A stretch of 60,585 nt of DNA. Origin: Chara braunii (lineage: Eukaryota > Streptophyta > Charophyceae > Charales > Characeae). The stretch is taken from contig BFEA01000382.1 in assembly GCA_003427395.1 (NCBI GenBank), positions 591,597-652,181 on the forward strand, written 5' to 3'. How positions within the stretch are numbered: position 1 is the stretch's first letter; each line of letters begins with the position of its first letter. Of the stretch, positions 11,031 through 22,514 are shown one piece after another. The notes under the pieces were generated by a model. The model was not told the origin of the DNA, did no database searches, and saw only the letters and a program-made list of their open reading frames with translations. The position numbers and the translations under genes are program-made.

Positions 11031-11129
11031 GCTAAATCTAGTCATGACCTTGAATCAGACAACCCAAAGGACCTGTAACACAAGATAGGTCACATGCCCA
11101 AGCTAAATCATCAGCATATGGGGGATAAA

Positions 11130-11760
11130 CCTCCATAGCACACCTCCTTATAATACTCTCTAGCGCCACCTGTTGAAAATAATCTAACTCCTCTGAAAAC
11201 AGGGAAATTTCGGCAGCACTTCCCGTAGAAAAAGTGTCCTCTAAGAATTTATATAAGCCCAAATACGAAATCAGAAATAACCCTTGACTCTCCAAAGTCC
11301 AATTTTGTCCAACTCCCTGAATTAGCAAAATTTTGGGCAGCACTTCCTTTAGAAAAGAAGACTTCTCATAATTTTACCAAGCCATATTTTAATCTAGACA
11401 AGTTGAACTTTGAAAAGTCAGAAATTTGACTAACTCCCCGAATTAGTAAAAATTTGGGCAGCACTCCCTTTAGAAAAGGAGGCTTTCTAAATTTTTACTA
11501 AGCGAGATATAATGAAAAGACAAGTCAAGCTTTGACAAGCCAAACTTTTGACTAACTCCCTGAATTAGCAAAAATTTGGCCAACATTCCCTTTAGAAAGG
11601 GAGGCTTCCCATATTTTTACTAAGTCAGAAAGACAAGTCAAGTTCGGACAAGGCAAGATTTGACTAACTCTTTGGATTTGTAGAAATTTCGGCAGCGCTT
11701 CCCGTAGAGAAAGTGGCCTGCCAAGATTTATACAAAGCCAAGTATAAGAAAAGATCCCAG
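11130..11760. repeat. Diverged tandem repeat, about 112-125 bp
   Basis: Words such as AACTCCCTGAATTAGCAAAA recur near 11310, 11435, 11553 and 11665, each followed by a GCAGCACTTCCTTTAGAA-like segment and an A/T-rich stretch. About five copies, well diverged. Some units contain a TCCCTTT/AAAGGGA inverted repeat. Confidence 0.65.
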
Positions 11761-12039
11761 AAAAATGCGAGAATTGACCTAAGTAAAAAAAACTTAGCTT
11801 AGAAAATGCAGGAATTGAAACTACCTCCTATGGCTCTAGCAAGTGGCGAGCGACTAAAGCAACTACCTATCAAAACTGAAACTCAGACTAAGTAGTAGCC
11901 TCACTCAGTCACATGCTGGCCAAACCACAAGGGTAACTACTCTCACCATCCCAAAGTCAACCTGAATAAACAATAGTTCACGATCTCTCAATGATTTAAC
12001 ACTTGATACCCGGCTTACATAAGGCATAGGTCAGGCCGC

Positions 12040-12970
12040 TTGAACTTACAGAAAAGGTCAACTTAACCAGGCCTAGAGTCAGAATACGTAAACTTATAGA
12101 GCGTTCTGACTTGGCCAAATATACACAAACAGATGGCACAACGACTTTTCTCTTCTTTGGGCACATGACTAGACCACTCTAGTCGCCCTGAACTGTTTAA
12201 AGTATCCAAGTTATATATATTTATCTTTACCTTTGTCTTCTAAGGTTGCATATGACTGAACTAACTTAAGTTCAGCCTGCCCCAGTTTACCATCAATTTT
12301 ATGCTTAGTTGTACTTTCTTCAAGTTGTGATACGGCTATAGTAAGACCACCTAAACTTATAGAACAGTGTGATTAGCTCGTTCTTAGATAGAATAATAAT
12401 AAAGTATAGCCAAAGTTATAACCATTGGGTTCCAGCATGTGCGAGGCTTTGAGCTAGACCCCCCTGAACTTACAGAAGGGTCTTAACTCTCTGCCAGATT
12501 CGTTTCTATCTGAGCCATTATGTGTGTGGCATCGAGTCAGACCCCCCGAACTTACAGAAGGGTCTGCCTCTTTGCCAAGATTAATTCTTCAGAATAAAGA
12601 GCAGGAAGAGACTGAGCCACCTGAACTTACAGAACAACTCGGTCTCCTCGTTCAGAAACCAAAGAAACAAGTAAAATCCCAATGAAAACAAAGTAACCCA
12701 AGGCACCAAAACTTATTGAGCGCCCTGAGTCCTTGAAAATCAAGCACAATCAAACCCCTCACAGGTCAGAGCGGCCAGATCACCTGAACTTACAGAACAG
12801 CCTTACCCTTCATGCAAACCACATCACTGGGTCTCCCCAGGCTTATGGGGACATTCCAGCTTACAGAGTAATCAGACCCCCTAAACTTATGGAAGGGTCT
12901 GACTTCTCCATGCAACCCAAAATAAAACAAAGCGCTGGGTTTCCCCAAACTTATGGGGACTCCCCAGCCT
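12040..12970. repeat. Array of stem-loops with conserved loop and varying stems
   Basis: The phrase GAACTTACAGAA or AAACTTATAGA/ATGG recurs about eleven times. In many copies it is the loop of a perfect or near-perfect hairpin whose stem differs: AGTCAGAA/TTCTGACT (12077-12111), AGACCC/GGGTCT (12456-12483), CAGACCC/GGGTCTG (12538-12566), GAGACTGAG/CTCGGTCTC with one G-T pair (12608-12646), TCCCC/GGGGA (12834-12851), TCAGACCC/GGGTCTGA (12872-12902), and GCTGGG/CCCAGC around TCCCC/GGGGA (12934-12968). Other copies (near 12035, 12345, 12715, 12785) have weak or no stems. Confidence 0.75.
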
Positions 12971-15570
12971 TAATGACCCGGTCAACCATCAAGCAAAACA
13001 AACCCCCATCCTGCCTTTCCCCCAGATGCAGTTCCTTTTAAAAGTCTGAGTTCATACAAACAACAAAATTGAAACTGAAACTTCACAAACATTCCTTTAC
13101 TTAGTCTGGTTCAATCTCCTGAAGTCAAGCCAAAAATAAGATAGGGCTGCACACCATATATATTCAGTCAGAGATGCATCAGGTAGTACAAATAGGGGTT
13201 ATATTTCAGGTGTATAGAAGGAAAACGCAAAGGTTACCTGTCAATTCCCTGCCTCCAGAGCCTCGCCTAGGCTCCGGCAGAGCTCCTACGATCGGTGGGA
13301 TGACTCCCCACAGAGTCTTGTTGCGGTCCTACGGGTTGCAATCGCGCCTGCCGCCTTCCCCTCAGGACAAGACCAGACTTACAGTAAGAAGGATAGAAAG
13401 AGGTGATTTTGAGACTCTCAGATACCAGAGGGGTGCTCTCAAGCTCACCGGAGAGGGCCTTGTTTCCTTGACTCGCCTGAGGGCCCCGCAATGGCAGTCA
13501 TGAACTCAGCAGCTTGGTCAGATCCAAAGTCAAACTGCCGAAGATGTTGTCCTCCTGACTCCTTCCCCGATTACAGCACTATCTCCCTCCCTTCAACACG
13601 CCAGTTACCTCCTCTACGCCACAATGCCTTCCCTTGCTGACCGAATCCCTGCCACGCGGTAGGTCGCAATGGCCATCGACCGGTCGGCTGTGGCCGACAA
13701 CAACGCACCGTAGTCAACAGTGGTGACGGCAGCACCTCAGTAATCGGTGCCAGCCCTCTCACAGTTGGTCAAGCACAGTCCGCACCCCGGCATCAACTAC
13801 AGTGCCTGCGCACAGGCCGTGGCAGACTGCCACCAACCTCAACAACGTAACCCTTGAGGCCAATCGTGGTCAAACCGCTGGATCAACTCTTTTGACGAAT
13901 TCCCAGACTGCAATACTGACCCCCCCCCTTTTGCTGCTTCAATGGCCGGCAAAACCTGTATCACAGCCCATAGCTAAACCCTCAGTCGCAAACTTGGCCT
14001 CATGCCTCCGCTCTTTCGATAGGATGAGTACGACCGAACGAGTGCCCCTCCAGTACACGCACCAACCAGCGGGCAATTCGACACTCCAGCGGCTGCCTTT
14101 ACNCTTCTTCCNCCAATAGNATNGGCGAGCNGGATGAATCTTCCGCTAAATACGGAGGGATACGCTGTCACTTTGCTGCTGTTCCCTNCCAGCCTTCNTT
14201 CCTCTGCTGCCGGAATCACNAGCTAAACGCCCCAAATCTGTTGTTGCCATCCGTNGACAAGGTGAAAACATCCCCTGCTTTCCTGCCGGGCACTCCCGCT
14301 CGGACCCACCGGTGAACAGGTAAGTCACCAACTTCTCGATTAGCTCCCCGCTACTGTGCCATCGACGGGGTGAGCTTGATCGGCCACATCTCCCACTTAG
14401 CCAGCCGCTGCGCCTTCCTGCCCACCCGCTGCTACCGTCGCAGCTCAACCTTTCGGTTCGTCTCGCACAACCAAACTTCGGTCGTGTACACAGCGTCTAG
14501 GGGGGGGCTACTTCCATTGACAGGGTAAGCAACGCACTTGGCAACAGGTAAGTCTCCGCCCTGTTGCCCCACCTCACACTAGCTATAAAGAGAGAACAAT
14601 CCTGAATGAATCTTATGCTAGAACGCAGAAGTATTCATTGCACATTTGCAAAGTTATTCCCTCTTTCCTATGCGTGGCCCGGTGTACCCACACGATCATC
14701 CCACTAATCTTACTCTAAATCTGACTTCCCCATTCAGCTCGCTGATATCCCAAATCCCAGTTTCACCTTTTACTTCGCTCAATTTCATCAAGAATCGAGC
14801 GAGGTATCTAACTTTTCTACTTCTCCCATAGTTCGTTCCCCGTACCTCTGCGCAATAACTTTTCTACTGACCTCCTAACCCACTAACGCTTCACTAAAAC
14901 TAACGCCGAAATCGTGTTCGCCATCATAAAAAACCTATGCCTACGACTTTCTCCCGCCTGCTTTCATCAAGAAATGAGAGGGGTAGAGTTTTGCCCTCCC
15001 GCCATAGCTACCTCCCTCTCTACACTGTCCACGCCTCCCGCGCGGCATACCGTCCAGGTCCATTTTCCGCGTTCCTGGCCCGTCGCCCCGCTGCCCGTCA
15101 CTACCCCCGCGTTCGACAACGCACAGCGCCTCCCTGCGTTAGCGCTCTCCGCCCTGTCTCTTCACTGCGCTTGCTGCCTCGCTGCCTCCGACTGTGCGCT
15201 AGCCCGGAAATCACTGCATGATGCCGGTCGATGTGAACAGCCGGACGGAGGTCATGAGTACTAAGATTCACTACGCGCCTACTCCGAATCCCCCTCCGAC
15301 TCCGCATCGTCCCTCGCCTTCGCGTTCGTCGCAGCGGCCTTCCCGATGACTTCGACACCGCGCGGGGCTCTCGAGGAGTCAGTCCCTTGGCAACTCTAAA
15401 CCTCCGTGCCCCGCCCGTCTGTGCCTGCCCTACATTAGCTTAGACGTTTTCGAAGGGCGGTCTGGATGATACCGATCGCAGGTCGGTGGTCCTGGAATTT
15501 GGGCTCCGCTAGGGGAGTATGTAAACTTACCTGCCGAATTATGCAGCCCGACAATCCATCTGCAGCACCC
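12971..15570. other. Noncoding, no gene recognised; scattered N
   Basis: Contains a TATA-like CATATATAT near 13155 and short open frames with no protein-like features. Single Ns between 14102 and 14255 mark uncertain bases. Cytosine-rich on the plus strand from 14.9 to 15.5 kb. I see nothing convincing here. Confidence 0.4.
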
Positions 15571-15591
15571 TTGCCACGAATCTCTATTCGG

Positions 15592-15629
15592 AGCCCCCGA
15601 TTTTTACGTGTCGGCCTTGCGCAGGGGCC

Positions 15630-15661
<32 letters not shown>

Positions 15662-15679
15662 ACGGACGTCCCGAAGGAC
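15592..15679 (-). ncRNA. U6: U6 spliceosomal snRNA copy, 3'-diverged
   Basis: The minus strand begins GTCCTTCGGGACGTCCG, the short plant-type 5' stem-loop, and continues with AAAATTGGAACGATACAGAG, AAGATTAGCATGGCCCCTGC and GCAAGG. The ACAGAGA box (5' splice-site pairing) and the AGC triad are intact. After GACACG the match fades, no terminal T-run follows, and I find no TATA box about 30 bp upstream, which plant U6 genes normally have. It is therefore more likely a 3'-diverged copy than an active gene, though the core is very well kept. Confidence 0.85.
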
Positions 15680-16565
15680 CGGGCCGGGGTAGCGTCTCTT
15701 GGCGGCACCAAAAGGCCGCGCCGCCTGTCTAACACCCGCCCCTGCGTTGTTTCACGCCCACCTACGGGCGTGAGATAGATAATAATAATATTAAAACTTC
15801 GAATTAAATAATATATACATATATATATATATGGACATATAAAAAGCCGCAAAGCACGCGGTAACCCGGCGAGAGCTGCGGCCCCCGTGATAGCAAAAAG
15901 GCGAGGGGGATAGTCCTACCGGCCCATCAACCCCTCGAGCCTTTCCGTCGTGCTCCTCCGCTCCCTTGCCGCACGCCGTTGGGCTCGATCCCTATGTCTG
16001 CTGTGTACCAGTCCAGTGCTGTAACCTACAGGGCTAAGCCCAAGCCTGGTACCAGCAGGCCTGACACGTCTCATAGAGAGGTAGCGCACGGCCCTTGGGG
16101 CCAAGGAAACACCCTATACCACTTTCCCGGCCCATACTTGCACAAGGGACTACCCAAAAACTTACGTCGGCCTACCGGCCTCGCCATGGCTACTCGTCCT
16201 TAGCCAAATCCATCAGGTCCCATCATCTAGATTTTCGCATAAGCTCATACCGGCTCAGTGAACCATCCATCGCACCCCGCGGAACCAAAAATACAAGGTA
16301 CTCATGGCTAATCAGTTTAATCAAAACAAAAGTAACATATACTGATCAAAATCCACGCCACGTCTGCCAGTGTAACCAAAAGAAAGGAAAATCACGCGCG
16401 CCTCAACTCGCACGCCCACGCACTTTTTACTCTAGTCAACCACCTAGTCAACATAAATTACAGATGCGGTCGTGCCTGGCACGGCATACTTAAACTTTAA
16501 ACCAAACTGTTTTCTGTCGTTTGCAAAGACCAGGGCGGATACCCTTGTAAGGGTATTCGCACCGA
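15680..16565. other. Noncoding, with an AT-rich (TA)n segment
   Basis: Holds an alternating AT tract at about 15805-15835 and GC-rich flanks. No gene or known repeat recognised. Confidence 0.4.
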
Positions 16566-18145
16566 CAACAGGCAGAGGTTACACAGACATGACAGGCAGA
16601 GATTGCACAGAGATTACGGGCAGCCGTTACACAGGGCCTGACGCCACGTCGTCGAGGTTACACAGTGCGAGAGATTACAGGTAGAGGTTATACAGACTCT
16701 CTGATGGTCCAGCGTCGTCGAGGCGCCAGACCATCGCAGAGCCCGGCGTCACCAGACCCTCCCTCCTTCTTCCTTTCTTCCTCTTCCTTTTCTTCTCCGG
16801 ATACTGTGAGAGAGATTATAGGCAGAGGTTACACAAGGACTGCCGCTTCGTCGTCGAGGTTACACAGTGAGACAGATTACACGAAGAGGTCATACCGAGA
16901 TTACAGGCAGAGGTTACACCGAGGTTACAGGCAAAGGTTACAAAGACATGACAGGCAGAGGTTGCAAAGAGACTACGGGCCGCAGTTACATAGGGCCCGG
17001 CGCCACGTCGTCGAGGTTCCACAGTGCGAGAGATTACAGGCAGAGGTTATACCGAGATTACAGGTAGAGGTTACACAAACATGACAGGCAGAGGTTGCAC
17101 AGAGATTACGGGCAGGGGCTACACAGGGCCTGGAGCCACGTCGTCGAGGATCCACAGTGCCAAAGATTACAGACAGAGGTTATACAAACTCTCTGATGGT
17201 CCGGCGTCGTATCGGCGCCAGACCATCGGAGGGCCCGGCGTCACCAGACCCTCCTCCCTCCGTCTTCCTTTTTTCCTCTTCCTCTTCTTCTCCGGATATT
17301 GTGAGAGATTACAGGCAGAGGTTATATAAGGACTGCCGCCTCGTCGTCGAGGTTACACATGGAGACAGATTACAGGCAGAGGTCAGAAAGTGGGAGAGAC
17401 TACAGGCAGAGGTTATACCGAGATTACCGACAGAGGTTACAAAGACATGACAGGCAGAGGTTGCACAGAGATTACGGGCAGCGGTTACACAGGGCCTGGC
17501 GCCATGTCGTCGAGGTTACACAGTGCGAGAGATTACAGGCAGAGGTTATACAGACCCTATGATGGTCCGGCGTCGTCGAGGCGCCAGACCATCGGAGGCC
17601 CCGGCGTCACCAGACCCTTCTCCCTCCTTCCTTTCTTCCTCTTCCTCTTCTTCTCTGGATACTGTGAGAGAGATTACAGGCAGAGGTTACACAGGGACTG
17701 CCGCCTCATTGTCGAGGTTACACAGTGAGACAGATTACAGGCAGAGGTCAGACAGTGGGAGAGACTACAGGCAGAGGTTATACTGAGATTACCGACAGAG
17801 GTTACACAGACATGACAAGCAGAGGTTGCACAGAGATTACGGGCAGCGGTTGCACAGGGCCTGGCGCCACGTCGTCGAGGTTACACAGTGCGAGAGATTA
17901 CAGGCAGAGGTTATACAGACCCTCTGATGGTCTGGCGTCGTCGAGGCGCCGGACCATCGGAGGGTTCGGCGTCACCAGACCCTCCTCCTTCCTTCCTTTC
18001 TTCGTCTTCCTCTTCTTCTCCGGATACTGTGAGAGAGATTACAGGTAGAGGTTACACAGGGACTGTCGCCTTGTTGTCGAGGTTACACAGTGAGACATAT
18101 TACAGGTAGAGGTCATACCGAGATTACAGGCAGAGGTTACACAGG
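16566..18145. repeat. Higher-order satellite: 24-27 bp subunits in a 365-bp unit
   Basis: The basic unit is GAGATTACAGGCAGAGGTTA plus a few bases, repeated with small changes. These are organised in a larger unit that also holds a CT-rich stretch (CTTCCTCTTCTTCTCCGGAT) and an inverted repeat, GATGGTCCGGCG...CGCC(A/G)GACCATC. The GATGGTC mark falls at about 16702, 17194, 17561 and 17926, giving intervals of 492, 367 and 365 bp; the first interval has extra subunits. Open frames across it read RDYRQRL-type repeats and are a by-product. Confidence 0.9.
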
Positions 18146-18544
18146 AGGCAAGTGCTTTCCTGCTTACCTGGTCACATTCCGATTTGCCTATGCTGTTGTT
18201 GACGGCTGGAGATGGCCTTGTGGTCACGACCCTTCCACACTAGGGAATTGCGCAGATTGGGATGCTTAAATGATACTTCAACTTACGTTTTTCCAGTGTC
18301 TGCGCTTGTAGCAGTCATGTGCGTGTCTCGTGCGTGTATTGCAGGTTGTGCTTTATGTTGTGGTCGACAAGGCACCAACCAGTACGTTTGTTAGATGTTC
18401 CCGTACGGATGAAGGTGGGCAGCATGCTGTTTGTTTGTTTTGTGTATTATGTCGGTGTCGGATGCGGTGTTGTGCAACTGCTTGCTCGTGAGGGGTTTCT
18501 ACACCGAAGGTTGTGGGAAGGGCGGTCACGTTCCAAGAGAAGTA
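18146..18544. other. Junction between satellite and decayed gene
   Basis: No repeat seen. It may include upstream parts of the decayed gene that follows, but no frame is convincing. Confidence 0.3.
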
Positions 18545-20790
18545 TTGGGTGATTGATTGGCACCTCGGTATGGAAGTCCCCTATTGTGGGCCAGTCATTT
18601 TCTTGCGGGATGAGAGTGGCGGGTACTACCCATGCGGGGGTATCAAGACTTACTCGTTTGGTAAGAACATGCCTGACGAGGAGTAAGTGAGATTCCATCT
18701 GATAACGTGTTTCGACATCGACGGTCACGAGGTGCCTGACAATACAAGCTTGTGTCTCTCCACGCCGACAAGTTCCAAGGTTCCGACATCCGCGCTGCAT
18801 CAATGCCACCATTCGACAAGTCGAAGAACAAGGATGCGTCGCAGATGGTGATGCTGAGACCGTTCGAGTTCCTCAAATGTGTTAATTGCTATAAGATGTC
18901 CAGCCATATCGTGACGATTGACAACAAGCTGCAGTTGTCAACTCCCTTCGTGCCGGTCGACTGTGATCTTCCAGACTTCGCAAACATGGTGCGAGGTCAG
19001 AAGTTGCAGACGATGGGCCAAGCCGTTTTGTGGACTACTGTCTCTGTGTAATCGCCAAAGGCAGTAGGCAAAAGTTGTGCGGAGCAGAAAACATCCGCCC
19101 TAATCAGCAAAAATGAAGCTGCATCGACACATGCAAAGAGCTTGAGCAAGTCAGCTTCTCTACTCCAGTCTTTAGGGTGTGTCTGCAAAGCAGGCACTGA
19201 CGAATGCTGAATTTGCTGAACGCGTTTCTTTGTCTTCGGCTGCTGGGGCCACTGACCATGAGGACGACGACGAAAACACAGAGGAGGATTCACGCTTGAG
19301 GCAGTGGGACAGTGAGCGGTGGGCCGACGGCAACGATGCCAAAGACACGGAAGGGGACGACGCCGACGAACAGCGGTTCCACGATGGTGATAAAGAGGGA
19401 AGCTTAGAGGATGGCTGGGCCGAAGGCGATTGTACTGAAGGCAAAGAGGACGGTGGTCACGAAGGCGATGGGAGTGAATAAGAAGATGATAAGGATGCAA
19501 GTGACGAGGACGCCAAAGAGCGGGAAAACAGCTACGAAGGGGGGAGCGAAGGGGATGAGGGTGGGCTAGACGACAACAATGACGGGGATAGAGGGTCGCA
19601 GAAAAGGTGGGAAGAGTATTCCCGGGCCACAAGTCATGCCGGTCCGCCAGAAGATGACGATGTGTTGCATGGCACACAAAGGTCTGTGTGCATGCGCAAG
19701 AGGAAAAAGACAACTGGGAAAGCAGAGGAAGAGAAGCGGAGACAAGCTAAGTTCATCAGCCTACATGCCTAAAAGGAAGCTTAGAAGAGATCCTTAGAGG
19801 CCCAATCCGCTAAACCAGCAAAGGAAAAGTGTGAACGTCCTCGATCTTCCCAGAAACCGAAGAAGAAAGCAAAGGCCAAGGAGACAAAGGAAGTGGTGGA
19901 CTCTGGGGACGAAGGGGCGAGGGTCGACCCAAGACATACAGCGTCAAAGCCTGGAAAGTTGACCAACGACACTATCGACACCGTGAAATGTTTTTTTCCT
20001 GGAATATGACGAGGACAACAATGCGATAGATCGGCCCATCCAAGTTTTCGTTGACGTGGTCAAAATATTGCCCAACCCTACGGAAGGCGTGGAATACAAC
20101 CACAGACCGTTGAACGAGATGTTGGTCACCTCCATCAGGGACGCAATGGAACACCCGGAAAAGCAGGAGTGGGACATAAACACGTGGATTCTTGCTCTTG
20201 TCGTTGAAATGAAGAAGGATGGTCAGAAGCAGTGGGAGCGTGTGAAGCCAGAACGTTCAAGACAAGGTTGCCTCCTACCATTGGTACACTTCCGCCCACA
20301 AGCGGGACGTGCATTCTTGGAAGGCGCGGGTTGTGTATTTTGACGACGACCATTTGGAGGGGTATGGTTACAACTCCACGTTTGACAACACCAGGGAGAC
20401 ACGTGCTATCCCGTTGTCGTTTCGAATGACTGTGACTGCTATAAGAGGACTATGGCGGAGTATGAAAGAGCCAAAAGGTGATTGGCATGAGGCAAAGACG
20501 GTGGAATGAAGGACTGCACAGCGTGACCAATATCAGGAGTTTGTACGAAAAGTTATACGAATGACTCCTGACACATCGCTCTGGAACCTGTCGTTGGCAA
20601 AAACATTTGTGAGGAATTGGCCAAACCTGTTGAGGTCCTACATATGTCTTGCGACGAGCGGCAGGGTTGTGTGGAATATGGCTGATAAGTTCTTTGACAA
20701 ATGGGAAAAAGGCGAACTACCAGAGCAGGACGACGTCAGACCAGTGAATCAAGAAGGGAAAGCAGGCGAGGCGGTAGGACCGGTGTAGGG
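18545..20790 (+). pseudogene. Decayed gene of unknown function, acidic and basic tracts
   Basis: Protein-like sequence can be followed through several frames. 18545-18742 reads WHLGMEVPYCGPVIFLRDES and FDIDGHEVPDN with a stop between. 18752-19051 reads LRPFEFLKCVNCYKMSSH. 19179-19790 is a long Asp/Glu-rich then Lys/Arg-rich tract with a TAA at about 19479. 20005-20250 reads DRPIQVFVDVVKILPNP and RPLNEMLVTSIRDAMEHP. After a frame change near 20252, 20309-20788 reads KARVVYFDDDHLEGYGYN and DTSLWNLSLAKTFVRNWP with a TGA at 20507. Frame shifts and stops show decay. The ILPNP...RPLNE..V.SI block resembles the start of ParB-like domains, but that is weak. Confidence 0.5.
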
Positions 20791-20884
20791 TCAAACCCCG
20801 GTAGACTTTCGAGCCTTAGTCGACCCCACTGCGGGTCCCAGTTGGCTTGGCCTGCCCACCCTCATGCTCAGGGCGTAGGCCATT

Positions 20885-21512
20885 CGTCCCAGGGTCACCC
20901 CCACCTAGTGCTTTGAGATGGATGCGGGTGGGTCATTGCACAAGAGAGCTTTGAAATTGGGGATGTAGCTCAACCCTTACGCTGGTTGGTAGTCTCGCTC
21001 ATTGTTCCGCAACGCTGATTTTTTTTTTGATTCTTTGTTGTATTCTCATGCAATTGCTCCTTCCAATGCGCAGGCAGTCCAAGGATTCTTTGAGTGTTTC
21101 TCTTCTCTTGTGCGTAGGCTAAGCGTCATCCTTAGGGCACGCACCATTTCCCTAAGCATCGTGGCTATATGGCGTCATCGGGGTGCGGTGGAGCCGTCCG
21201 TCCCAGGGTCACCCCCAACTAGTGCTTTGAGATGGATGGGGGTGAGCCATCACGCGAGAGAGCTTTGACATTGGGGATGTAGCTAAGCCCTCACGCCGGG
21301 TGGCAGTCTTGCTGGTCATTCGGCAATGATGATTCTTTTTCGATTTTTGGTTGTGTTCTCAAGCAATTGCTTCTTCCAATACGCAGGCAGTCCAGGGGTT
21401 CTTTGAGAGTTTTCTTCTCTTGTGCTCAGCTAAGCGTCATCCTTAGGCCACGCATCATTTCCCTAAGCATTGTCTTCCTACGGCGCCATCGGGGTGCGAC
21501 GATGCCGTCCTC
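20885..21512. repeat. Two tandem copies of a 314-bp repeat with tRNA-Ala-like head
   Basis: CGTCCCAGGGTCACCCCC starts at 20885 and again at 21199, and the two copies align throughout (AGTGCTTTGAGATGGATG, AGGCAGTCCA, CTAAGCGTCATCCTTAGG, CATCGGGGTGCG). About 75 bp in, copy 1 has GGGGATGTAGCTCAA, identical to the start of plant tRNA-Ala and containing a pol III A box; copy 2 has the decayed GGGGATGTAGCTAAG. I find no convincing B box. Possibly a SINE family; not proven. Confidence 0.6.
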
Positions 21513-22216
21513 CCCCTCGCCTCTACGCACCCATCGACTCTCATACATCTCCTTCAACCCTGTTGACGCAGACCCCTTAGTCTTTTCGAGGCCTTTACAT
21601 GCATGCACACACAACTTCACATTTCCCTTGGCAAAATTGCACTTCATTCCCTCATTCACACTCTAAGTCTCAAACGCAAAGGTCATTTTCATGGATTGGC
21701 TTTAAGCTAAGGGTCCCGTAGCCCCTTTGCCCCTCTTCCCTTTTCCTTTTGCCGCCCGGCTCCTCCCGACCCTATCCCGCTCAAGGCATCCCTAACCTTC
21801 ACTTACCTTCACAGTCCCACATAAAGCAAAGATCCATACAATCCCCCATTGGGGGTCAACACATAGCCCTTCCCACATGCTTATCTTTTCATGCTCTTTG
21901 ACTGCTCTTTGTTCCCTTTCTTTTGCTCAATCGAACCATCCTCTTCTCATAGTCATGCAGTCGGGGAAATGGTTGAGTCAAGCTGACCTCACTTCAACTT
22001 ATACTTTCTCCCGGATTCCGCCTCTTTTTCCACTCTTTTCAAACGTCCTTTCCTTTGCCTTCTTGGTGGCACAAGGGACCGGCTACCCTTCTTGCCCTCT
22101 TTCTCCATCAAGTAAGGTCTGATTTCGTTTACCGTTCGCACCCTGGCAATGTAACAAGTGAGGGGAGAAGGGTTAGTCATATGCCAAGTGAGGGGAAGGG
22201 GGAGAGGCGGCAAGGC
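21513..22216. other. Noncoding, pyrimidine-rich
   Basis: No gene, repeat or hairpin cluster recognised. Confidence 0.35.
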
Positions 22217-22219
22217 GAA

Positions 22220-22267
<48 letters not shown>

Positions 22268-22399
22268 NNNNNNNNNNNNNNNNNNNNNNNNNNNNNNNNN
22301 NNNNNNNNNNNNNNNNNNNNNNNNNNNNNNNNNNNNNNNNNNNNNNNNNNNNNNNNNNNNNNNNNNNNNNNNNNNNNNNNNNNNNNNNNNNNNNNNNNN

Positions 22400-22474
<75 letters not shown>

Positions 22475-22475
22475 G
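22217..22475. repeat. (GA)n microsatellite containing a 132-bp assembly gap
   Basis: Pure GA on both sides of Ns at 22268-22399. The gap is probably more GA of unknown length. Confidence 0.95.
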
Positions 22476-22514
22476 AGATAAACTTTTATTCCTAATCAAA
22501 TCACTTCCCCGTAG

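Noticed and set aside
11038-11343. Minus-strand open frame with Y-A-D-D, an RT-like box
   Set aside because: No other RT block surrounds it, and it lies in a diverged tandem repeat; the four residues are a chance match.
15525-15535. ACTTACCTG, like the 5' end of U1 snRNA, next to the U6 copy
   Set aside because: Only about nine bases match and the rest of U1 is absent.
16566-18145. Possible CRISPR array because of short regular repeats
   Set aside because: Units are contiguous and diverged with no unique spacers, in eukaryotic DNA; it is a satellite.
18997-19713. Minus-strand frame of 238 codons
   Set aside because: Antisense of the acidic tract of the decayed gene; Ser/His/Pro/Arg-rich low complexity.
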